Shown here in pieces: positions 1-12,000 of a stretch of DNA of 62,060 nt. The notes under the pieces were generated by a model, which was not told the origin of the DNA, made no database searches, and saw nothing but the letters and a program-made list of their open reading frames with translations. The translations under genes were made by a program, and so were the position numbers. Within the stretch, counting starts at the first letter, position 1, and each line of letters starts with the position of its first letter. Source of the stretch: Verrucomicrobiia bacterium (lineage in GTDB: Bacteria > Verrucomicrobiota > Verrucomicrobiia > Verrucomicrobiales > DEV007); NCBI GenBank assembly GCA_030427505.1, contig JAUICH010000030.1, positions 1 through 62,060 on the forward strand, in the 5' to 3' direction.

Positions 1-2
1 TC

Positions 3-3000
3 CGCAGCGCGGGCACGGGAGGCATCAACATCGTGGCTGGTTGGGACGGCTCCACGGGCCTCACCAACGGTATCGATACCCTGACCCTCGCCGACGCGGA
101 CACCTCTGATCCCTCGGGCATCTTCGACATTAGCGCGATCCTGGCCACGATGAATGATGGGGATGTGGACAACGACGCCGCCGGCCGGGATGGCGGTTCC
201 GTGACCATTGGGCAGAACGCTTCATCCGTCTATGCGGTGAGTGTCGGCAGCCGCTATGGCGATACGAATCTGGCCGCCCATGACCTCACGATGAAGGGCA
301 GTAACAGCAACTCCGGTGGCTCGGGGGAACGGTATTCCCAGCTGGGCTTCCGGGATACGGGCTATGAATATGAGCTGGCTCTCGCCAACGCCGCCAATGA
401 AGAAAAGAACGAATGGTGGGGGAATGCCGCCGGGAACGTCCGCGGCAAAGACTACATCACGGATCTGGGCGGCACCCGGCTGGACGACGGCGAATTTGAC
501 GGCGCGGGCAGCGGCGCCACGGGGGACATCAATGTCGAACTCAGCGGACGGCTGGAAATGCGCACCAGCGATGACAACCGCGGCTACGTGCAGATCGGCC
601 ACGGGGGCTCGGTCCGGCAGGGGATGGAAAACCACGATACCAGTTCCCGCCCCACCTTGACGACGCGAGACGGCATCACCCTGGATGCCGGGGATACCAA
701 CCGTCAGTTCTTCGGCACCACTTGGCGGACCAATACGGAAACCAATCCCTTTGAAGGCGCGGATTTCATCGTGGACGGCGACATCAACATTCATGTCGGT
801 GAATACATCTTCATGAACGCGGATGACGATGCGATTAATGACACGACGGATTTCGCCGGCGGAGACGGCAGCACGGGCATGTATGCCCAAATCGGCCACG
901 GTGGTGACGAAAACGTGGGCAGTTACCATGGGAATATTTCCGTAATCGCGGAAGGCACCCGGGGAAGCACGGGCGTTGGCATTGAAATGCGGAGCGGCAA
1001 CGGGCACTCGCGCTTTGCTCAGATTGGCCACGGGTCCAACTCCGAAGGTAACCGCCGCACCATTCTCGACCAGCGTACCGACGGTAACATCACGGTTCGC
1101 GCGGAAACGGGAGCCGTGCGGATGATTGGCTACAGTCTGCTTCCGGACGTGGACGAAAACACGGCTCTATCAGCCAGTTCGGGTTTGGATTCCGAACATC
1201 AGTACAGCCCGGTGCAGATCGGCCACGGTGGCGCCTATGCCAGCCAGGCCACCACACATGCCACCAATCCCGCCGTGTCCGGAGTATCGCCGATTCTCCC
1301 GGACAACTCGGCCTTTGGAAACATCTATGTGTTTGCCGGTGGAGTCTTTAACGATCCGGAAGTTGGCGAAGTCGGCATCCAAGCCGAAGCCGGAAATCAG
1401 CAGGCATCTTACGCACAGATCGGTCACGGCGGCTACAACCTGCGGGCCAATTCCAGTGGGGCGAGCACGGGCTTCAGCGGGAACATTGACGTCATTGCTG
1501 ACAAGGGCTCGATCTACTTTGCCGGCGGTGAGGAAAAACGTTCTCAGCGCGACTGGGGCTATGGGTTCAACCACGCGATGATCGGTCACGGCGGCTACAA
1601 CGTGGATGGCGACTACGAAGGATACATCAATGTTAGCGCGGGACAGGGCACGGGCGCTACGTCGGGAGACATCACCTTCCTTTCCGGCCGCATGCAGTAC
1701 AGCCCGGCGCAGATCGGTCATGGTGGAGCCAATTCCAACGGCAACGTTTCGGGAGACGGCACGTCGCAGATTGACGTCCTGGCCAGCGGAGACATCACCT
1801 TCACCTCCCGGCCTTCCGGACCGACGGATGCCTACAATCTTTCGACCGACTACCAAAACGACTGGAACAACAATGCCACGCGAACCAGTGGCAACCGCAC
1901 GCAGAACAACCTGCGCAATAAGTACTGGGAGACCAATGTCCGTTACGCGAAGATCGGCCACGGCGGTTACAACAGCGACATGACCGTGACGAATAACGAC
2001 ATCAACGTCACGGCCCAAAACGGCAGCATCGGATTCACGGCGGGAGACAACAACCGGGACTTTATCCAGATCGGCCATGGCGGCTGGGAAGACGGGAGCG
2101 ACAATAACACCAGCGGTAATATCCTGGTTAGCGCGGAGAATGGGGACGTCATTTTTGACGCCTCCAGTGGTGGATTCCTTTCCTATGAGCGTTCGTCCGT
2201 GGGCGCCGAGGTTATCCAAGAAGCCAGGGGCTTGGAAGCTTTCGCCCAGATTGGGAACGGCGGTTACGAATACGACGGCGATCACACTGGCTCGATCACG
2301 ATCGATGCGGGTGGAGACCTCCTCATGTTCGGGCCCCAGAGCGGCGGGAATGTCGCCCAGGTCATGGACTTCGCGGGATTCACCGTTCGCGGCAGCACGC
2401 TGACCGCTTTCCAGGAAGCCACCAGCCGTCAACGGACCTATCAGGCGAGCAATACCAACATCGATCCTGGGACGATCGTTATTGATGTTACGGGTACCAA
2501 CGTGGTCGATTCCGACAATGGGGATGGCACCGGTAAGCTGATGCGCGGTTCCAATCAGGTCGGTACCGTGGACTATGCCACTGGCCTGCTTACGTTTACC
2601 GACACCGCGGAAACCAATGACGGCCTGATCCGGATCAATTTCGACTACAAGTTCAACGGCGGAACGAGCGTCAATGACGAACGCGCCCTGGAACTGGAAG
2701 CCGCTCTCCGGCCTGAGGATGCCAACCTGGCGCACGGAGGCGTCATTGCGGGGTCGGTTTCCGTGGTGATCGACGGAGACAACAGCGCGGGTCACCGCGC
2801 CGTGTATCACGACCTGCGTGGAGATGGGGTGCTGCGCGATTCCGCCGGTCAGTCCGTCGGGTCCATCAGCTACAATACGGGCCGGATCCGGTTTAACGAT
2901 ACGCTCAATGACTTTGCCACTCCGGACGAGGTGACGGTGAACTACAGCTACTCCGACGGGAACGCGGAGCGGGCTTATGTGCAGATTGGGAATGGTGGCT

Positions 3001-6000
3001 ACGGCGCGGCGGTGGGAGGCTACAGTTCCGCGGGCTCCAGCGGAAAGATCGATATCGACGCGGGCGGAGACGTGCGCGTGCACGGCGGCATTCACGAACG
3101 CAACTACGCTCAGATCGGCCACGGTGGTCTGGGTAACCAGAGCCAGCACGGCCAGGACCCCACCGTTGGCGATGGCGGCCTGATCGACATCAATGCCGGT
3201 GGCGTCGTGGAGATGCTCGCCGGACGTGGCTTCAGTTACTACGACAACGAAGGCTACGCTCAACTCGGCCATGGCGGCCGGGATTCGGATGGCCGGCACC
3301 AGGGCAACATCAATATCGTGGCCGGTTCGGGCGAAGCCGCCAGCATTCCAGGCATGGACGGCGGGGGTGCTTCCGCCCAGGGCTTGATCTTCACCGCGGG
3401 CGTGGGACGGGAAGCCTACGCACAGCTCGGTCATGGCGGATACGGCTCCCGGTCGCATTCGGCTAACGGCAGCGGAGGAGAAACCGGACTGGTTGGCGAC
3501 ATCAATATTGATGTGGATGGCGATGTCCGCTTTACCGCGGGAACACTGCTGTCCAACTTCCGCGACTACGATGACGGCCGGGTCTATACCCAACTGGGCC
3601 ACGGCGGCTACGACGCGGACACCGCCAACGGTAGTGGCGCCAATGGCCGGGTAGCGGGGCACACTGGTTCCATTGACGTTCTCAGCGAAAGCGGGGGCAT
3701 TTATTTCAGCGCTGGCGATCACGAAGCGAGCGGCTTGGGCGAGGGTTACGGCATTCTGCACTATGCCCTGCTGGGTCATGGCGGGTATGGCACGAATGGC
3801 TCGCATTCGGGCGACATTACCGTCACTGCCGCCACGGACATCGTTTTCCTGGGGGGTGAGCGCACGCACGATGACTCCACCGACAAGCGGAACTTCGCGA
3901 TGCTGGGCCATGGGGGCGATTCCGACGCGGGGAATTTTGGCTCTCTGAACCCCAATGGGTTCGACACGCATACCGTCACGGCCGGGAATGACATTGTCTT
4001 CACCGCGGGTGAAGGCCGCCGTAGCTGGGTCATGCTGGGCAACGGCGGGTATGGTTCGCGCGGCGATTCCGTGGCGAACCTGAACGTTAACGCGGGTGGT
4101 GACGTTCTCTTCACCGCCGGCATCGGGGTGGATGCCGGCTACCAGATCAATGGCGAGATGTCCAAGGAGATCGACATCGGAACCTTTGAGCTTGGCTGGG
4201 CGCCGCTGCGCTATCGCGGCGTGAACGCGGACTCCCTCATCATCGCGATCGATGGAGCGGCTGATGGAACGGGTGACTTTATCGACGATGGCAGCGGAAA
4301 CATCATCGACCCAGATAACATCCTCGGCCTGGGCGTTGACGCTCAGATCGGCCGCATTAACTACAACACCGGGCATGTGCGGCTGGATGTCGTCATCGAC
4401 GGCGACACGGGCAATGACGTCATCACCAAATACACCACTGGCAGCGGCAGCAGCCTGAGCAACCGGACCGAAGGCGCCGGCGTCAATGGAGCCTTGGACT
4501 TGGTGGCGGACTCCGGGCCCGCGCTTAGCATTACCGGAATAGCCTCCGCGTTTAACAATACCCGGGGCGGGATCAACAACATCGAAGAAACGGTCGATAC
4601 CCTGAACGAAAACATTGGGATCCAGCCCGGCAGCTTCACGATGACGCTTCCTGACGGAACGGTCATTACCGATGTGGATGGCGGTAGCGGTACCGGATTA
4701 CTGATCCGGGACGCAAATCCGGGGGACATCGTCGGCCAGATTGACTATGTCAACGGCGCCTACGGGTTGACGGAGATCATCAACCCCGCTGGCAAGACGG
4801 GTGTCACGGTGGACTACGCGGTGGATCATGCGATCGGTTCCGATCTCTCCTTTGCCCAGTTGGGGAATGGCGGTTATGAGGCGGACAACCCGAATGATAA
4901 TGCCGACACGGTGGGGGAAACGGGTAACATCCATGTGAAGCTGGATGGCGACCTGAAGTTCCACGCCGGGGACGGGAACTATAGCTATGTTCAGCTCGGA
5001 CACGGCGGTCCCGACAACAAGGGGGCGCACAGCGGTAGCATTACCGTCGAAGGCCTGACCGGCACCAACAGTGGTGGCGTGGTGGAGTTCCTGGGCGGCA
5101 CCGCCAGCAAGGATACCACTGACGCCCGCGCCTACGCCCACCTGGGTCATGGCGGCTACGACGCGGACGGCAACCACTTCGGCGACATTACCATCCGGTC
5201 CGGAATGGATGCCATGGGCAACGGCATCAATTTCCGGGGCGGTCTGTTGCAGGACAACTACGTGCAGTTGGGCCATGGCGGCCGCGACTCCCGTACCGGA
5301 ACGGCCGATGAAGCATACGGCCTGCATGGAGACATTATTATCGACACGGTGGGTGATATTAACTTTGTGGCCGGAACGATTGGCGGGCCGGATACGAGCA
5401 CTCAGGACGGCCGCATCTATGCGCAGCTCGGTCATGGCGGTTATAACGCGGACACGAAAAGTGACGGCACGAACCTGGACGTGAACGCCGTGGACTACGC
5501 GGGGCCGGTGGGTCACAACGGCGAGATTTCCGTCACCACGTCAGAGGGAGACATCAACTTCATCGGTGGCGATACCGCCGCCGGCAGCGAAGGCAATGGC
5601 ACCGGGAAAATTCATTACGCGCAACTCGGTCACGGCGGTTACGGCGCGCAGGGCGATCACCATGGAGACATCTCCGTCGAAGCGACTCTGGGGAAAATCA
5701 ATTTCCATGGCGGCACGACTTCGGACAACAACAATTACAAATACAACTATGCCCAGCTGGGCCATGGCGGCGCGAACGCCCGGGGTCAAATGGGCCGGCT
5801 GGGTGAAGCCATCAGCGTGATGGCGGGTGGCGACATTACCTTTGAAAGCGGAGACGGAAACAATGCCCGCCGCAGCTACGCCCAGCTCGGTAATGGCGGC
5901 TTTGACGCGGATTATCCGAACCCGGGCGATCCGGGTTACGCGGACAATGACAATGCGCTGGCGGTTCTCCCGACAGCCGCGGAACGCGTGGGCAACTGGG

Positions 6001-9000
6001 CGGACATCACCGTGGAAAGCCTGGACGGAAACATCACGTTTACGGCCGGTGACAGCATCGAGTCCTACATTCAGATCGGCAATGGCGGCAACTACAACGA
6101 TGGCGATCACGGCGGTGACATCACCGTTTATGCGGACCGCGATGGCAGCAACCTGGGCAGCGGCAGCGGGAACATCAGTTTCGACACTTCGAACGGATCT
6201 TCCGGCACACGTTTCGCGCAGATCGGTCATGGGGGTATCTATGCTTCCGGAGGACACACGGGTGATATCGATGTGGATGCCGGGGCGGCCATTACCTTCC
6301 GCGGTGGAGCCGGCGGGAGCTATGCACAGATCGGACACGGTGGCCGGAACAGTCACCGGATGGGCCGGGGTGGGAACTCGACCTCCGGTTACTCCTACAC
6401 CAACAACAACGACCGCTACTATCCCGGCACCCATACGGGTAGCATTACGGTGCACTCGGGTTCCGACCTGACCTTTGCCGCGGGCACGACTTCCGGTGAC
6501 CAGGCCTACGCGCAGATCGGTCACGGCGGGGTGCGGAACGCGGCCATGGAAAACGAAGGCCACACCGGCGCCATCGAGGTGATCAGTGGTGGCGCGATCT
6601 CATTCACCGCGGGCGACCGCAACCAGTCCTACGTGCAAATCGGGCACGGAGGCTATGAAGCCTTCGGTAACCACGGCATTGTGCTGGCGGAACAGAATGT
6701 CACGGGAGACACGGTGCTGAGTACCGCGGCCATGGCTGGAGACGGCACGGAAGCGTTCCTGGGCAGCGCCTTTACCGTGGGCAAGATCGTTCCGGGTTCG
6801 GTGACCATCACGGTTAATTCCGGCACGCCGGTGGTCTACACGGACGACGGTAGCGGGAACATTGTTGACGGTGGTTCCACCAGGGTGGGCCGGATCGAGT
6901 ATTCCACGGGCCGGGTCTTCTTCGAAACCGCGATCGACGCGGCTGGTGACGGTACCACGGCGGACTACGGCTTGTTTGAAGTGGTGGACGACACCAGCAG
7001 CACCATCCTGGTGGAAGCGGTGGATGACATCACGTTCTCGGCGGGGACGAATCCGACACGGGGCGATCAGGCCTACGCCCAGATTGGCCACGGCGGCGCG
7101 ACCGCGAACTTCAGCAATACCCGCCTGCTCATTCCGCAATTGGCGGCCCAGCCTGACATTACCACTACCACGGCTTACCACCTGAATACGCCTAACACGA
7201 CACCCGTGGGAACGGGGGGCGACGTGACGGTCCGCACCACGGGTACGGATGCCAACATCAACTTCACGACTGGCGCGGACAGCGACACCTATGCGCAGAT
7301 CGGTAATGGGGGCCGGGCCAACCGCGGCAAGCATTCCGGGAATGTGACGGTGGACGCCACGGGAGACGTGACCTTCCTGCGGAACAATCCGCTGGCCACC
7401 ATCACGGACCAGGCCTACTCGGCGGTTACGGGTAGCGATGTGAACCTGGGTTCCAATGTGGACGTGGCCGCGGGTACCTTGACCATTACGGTGGACCTGG
7501 ATGGCTCGAATGGCGGTCCTTACCATTTCTATGACAACGGCGAGGGTGGACTTGTGGACGTGGACGGAAACATCGCGGCCGCTGGAACCCAGGTGGCGAC
7601 CATCGACTATGACGACCGCCGGCTGACTTGGGATGGGGCTTACGATATCAACCCCGGTGGGGATGAGGTGACCGCCACCTACAGCTACACCAACGCCCTC
7701 CGGGCCTATGCCCAGATCGGGAATGGCGGCCAGGATTCGGAAGCCGAAAACGGCCGTCTGAACATCATCGCTCACACGGGCGACATCGACGTTTCAGCTG
7801 GCGGCGATGTCCGGTTCCACGCGGGCAATCACTACCAGTCCTATGCGCAGATCGGGAATGGCGGTTACGACACGGACGGGAAGAGCAGCGGGGAGATCAA
7901 GGTGGAATCCGGCGGCATCATTGAGTTTCTGGCGGGAGAAGGTTCCACCACCAACTCGGATGGGTCCTATGCCCAGATCGGCCACGGTGGCCTGGGGTCC
8001 AGTGGCGCCCACAGTGGCGGCATCGAAGTGACGGCCGGTGACGGTACGGCGGGTAGCCACAATGGCGGCCTCTATTTCCAGGCGGGCGACACCAATGGCG
8101 CCTATGTGCAGCTGGGCCACGGGGGCACGAATGCCAAAGCGGGCGGCAACCAGTCTCTTACGGACGCGGACTATGGGGCGCCCGCCGGATTCAGCGGAGA
8201 CATCACCGTGCACAGTGTGGGTTCCATTACCTTCCTGGGTGGCACCACCAAGAACCTGGAAGGCAATACGGATGGCAACCTGTATTCCCAGTTGGGCCAC
8301 GGCGGTTATCAGACCGATACGACAGAAAGCGGAACGCTGGAAGATCCTAACACGGTAACCGATATCGCGGGCCACAGCGGAAACATCAGCGTGACCAGCA
8401 CGACGGGAGACATCCTCTTCTCCGGCGGCAGTCTGGCCAACGGCAGCCTGGGGGATGGCCGCGGCCGTTTCCACTCGACCCAGCTGGGTCACGGCGGTTA
8501 CTCAGCCTATGGCAACCACCACGGTAACATTTCCGTGGAAGCCACGTTGGGAGAGATCGCGTTCCGAGCGGGATCCTCCACCGACAATTCCAACGAAAAG
8601 ATCAACTTCGCGCAACTGGGACATGGCGGCTATGGGGCCCGGGGCGATCACGGCTTGACGGGTGAAATGATCAGCGTCCTCGCGGGGGGCGACATCAGTT
8701 TCTACAGCGGGGACGGAAATAATGCCCGCCGCAGCTATGCGCAACTGGGTCATGGTGGTTACGACTCGGATAATCCGAACCCAGCCGCGCCTTACTACCA
8801 TCCTGACCCGGGCAATACGGACTACGGTCCGACCGCCGCGGAACGGGTGGGGAACATTGCCGACATCATGGTGACTAGCACGGACGGAAGCATTCTCTTC
8901 CAGGCGGGCGCTTCCATCGACTCCTATATCCACCTCGGCCACGGCGGCATCAACACGGATGGCGACCATGTTGGGAACATTACAGTGAAAGCGGATGAAG

Positions 9001-12000
9001 ATGGCAGCAATAGCGCCGGCGGCGGAGGGAACATCACCTTCGACGCCTCCGAGAACGCCAACAGCACGCACTACGCCCAACTGGGCCACGGGGGTTACCA
9101 GACTTCTGGAGACCGGACGGGATTTATTGACGTGGATGCCGGCGGGGCCATCACCTTCACGGGTTCCCGGAACAATTACGCGATGATTGGGCACGGCGGC
9201 CGGAACGATCACCGGGTGAACAATGACAATTCGGACGGGGGCTCGACCGATCCCGTGAAAGAGAATGCCAATGACCGGTATTACCCGGGCGTCTTCTCGG
9301 GCGACATTTCCGTGGATGCCGGAGACGACATCTTCTTTACTTACAATGCCAGCACCGGCAGTAGCACCGGTTCGCTGCAAATCGGGCACGGTGGATTCCG
9401 AACCTCCGCCACGGCGGACATGGGTCACAACGGCTCCATCACCGTCATCAGTGGTGGCGAGATCTACTTCGAGTCCGGGACGCGGGGGCAGACGAGTTCA
9501 CAGATCGGTCACGGCGGTTACGAGTCCTACGGCAATCACTACGGAGATATCTTTGTCCAGGCCACGGACGGCGTTTCGATGATCGCCTCCACGACCACCG
9601 CGTCGGCGGATCAGTCCTACACAATGATCGGTCACGGTGGTTACGACGCGGACTTCAACGCGTCCCGAGCCACCACCATTGAGGGCGCCTGGGGAGATCC
9701 GAATCCCTCCCCGCCGGCGCAGAACGCCCCGACGGGCTTGATCGAACAAAGTGGCACCTGGTTCCACTTGAATACGCCCATCACGAATCCCGGTGGGAAC
9801 TCTGGAGCCATCACGGTGTTGTCCGGGGTGAATGAAGCGGGAGATATTCTAAACGGAGATGCCTCCGTTACCATCACGGCTGGTTTCGAAGACGACACCT
9901 ATGCGCAGATCGGTCATGGTGGCCGGGCGACGAATGGCGATCACAACGGCGACATCATCGTTCGCGCCACGGAGGATGTGAACGTCACCGGCGGCCAGGA
10001 CGTCGAGGACGAAAACTATGCCCAGATCGGGCACGGCGGCCTATACACTGACACTAACTCAGGCTCCGGCTACAGCGGTAAGATCTGGGTGGAAGCGGGC
10101 GTGGATGGCGACGGTGGCGCGGTCAATGTCACCGCCGGAACAGGCGAAGAAAACTATGCCATCATCGGCCACGGGGGACGTGGCGCGGATGGCGACCACA
10201 ACGGAGACATCACCGTTCACGCGGACAGCGGTATCTCGGTACTGGGTGGTTCGGGGAATGTCACCTTCGCCCAGATTGGCCACGGGGGCCGGGAAGCGAC
10301 TGGGGCCTTCTCCGGTCTCATTACGGTGGTTACCGACAACGGTCCGCTTACTCTCCGCGACGGCTCGGATAACAACTCCTACTCCATGATCGGCCATGGC
10401 TCGCATGAGGGCACCAGCACGGGGACACGGCAGGGCGCGATCTACATTGAAGTAAACGGCGAAACCTCCCTGGAGGATACCGGCGGCCCGGGCTTCCGCA
10501 TTGGCCACCGCACGACGACGGGTGGGGGCATCACGAATACCGAGCTGGTTTTCTTGAGCGAGACGCTGGACTTCGATGCCAGTTCCGCGGCCACTGGATT
10601 TGACTTCAGTGGTGGCGGAGACGCCACCGTGCTGGCTACTCAACTGGAAAACAACCTGGGGGTGGGGAACGTGACCTTTGGCGCTCTGGGCGGCAACACG
10701 CTGAACTTCCAGGAAGCCATCGACTACACCAGTTCCTACGACTTCAGCATTTTGTCGGAAGGCGACGTGCAGGTGAATACGGGCATTCGCAACCGGGGTG
10801 ACGGCAATCTATATGTCATCGGCGGTTGGGATAAGGATACCGGCCTGGCGGATCTGGACTTTACTTCGATGCCTCCGCTGAGCCTGCCGCTCTTTGACGC
10901 GGAGGTGCTCCGCGCGGATGCCACCCAGGCCGGCTTTGGCGTGAGTGGGGGTTCCGTCATCGTGGGTGGCACGGGCGCCACGGACGCTGGCTGGTTTGCC
11001 TCCGGCGAAGGCCTGACCTTTGCCGCGGGTGACTCGGTGCAGGTCCTGGGCGGCGGCACCACGGGCGCCTACGGACAGATTGGCTATCGCACCATCAACG
11101 CCAGCGACGATGCCCTGGGCGACATCGAGGTGGTGGCGAAAGACGGCGGTGTCCTGGTCCAGGGCGGCACGGACACGGATACCTACGCGCAGATCGGTCA
11201 CGGTGGAGATTACTCCACCGATGGCGACCTGACGGGAGACATCCTGGTGGATTCCATCGGGGATGTGGTGCTTCAGGGCGGGGACGACAACCGCACCTCC
11301 GCGCGCGTCGGTCACGGCTCGGTCTATAACGAACTGGACATCGCCGAGGGGGACATCACCATCGACGTTAGTGGCGGTTCCCTGCTCCTGACCGGAGGCA
11401 CGGACCAGAACATCTCCTATGCCCAGGTGGGCAATGGCGGCCAGGACAGTGGTCTGGGAGACAAGACGGGAGACATTACCGTCTACGTTTCCCAGGATGT
11501 GACTCTGACCGGCGGCACGGCGGACAACACCTTTGCCCAGGTCGGGCACGGTGGTTTGAGCGCGGACAACGTCACGCTGGGCACCCCGGAAGATACCGAT
11601 CCCGGTACCGTGCTACTGGACGTGACCATGATCATGGCCGGAAACGATGTGAACCTGAATGGATCCACGACCTCCGGAGCGGACAGAGCCTATGCCCAGA
11701 TCGGGAACGGCGGTCTGAATGCCAATGCGCAATCCAGCGGGAACCTGATCGTGATGGCTGCGAATGACGTGAACCTGAACGGCGGTATCGGCACGGGAGA
11801 CTACGCGCAGATCGGCAATGGCGGCGCGGGCAGCTCTGGCGACATGGAGGGCGCGACCTTTGTGGATGCCGGGAATGATGTGAACCTGAATAGAGGCTCC
11901 GGTACCAATGCCTATGCCAAAATCGGCTTGGGCGATCACATGATCAATACTGGCATTGGCGGCACCGGGACGCGCAGCGGGGACATTCAGGTATCCACTG

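Noticed and set aside
1170-4376. Minus-strand frame of 1,068 codons opposite the giant gene
   Set aside because: It lies wholly antisense to the repeat gene, has a composition set by the codon bias of the other strand (Val/Ala/Ile/Arg), and contains no domain. It breaks where the sense codon bias changes.
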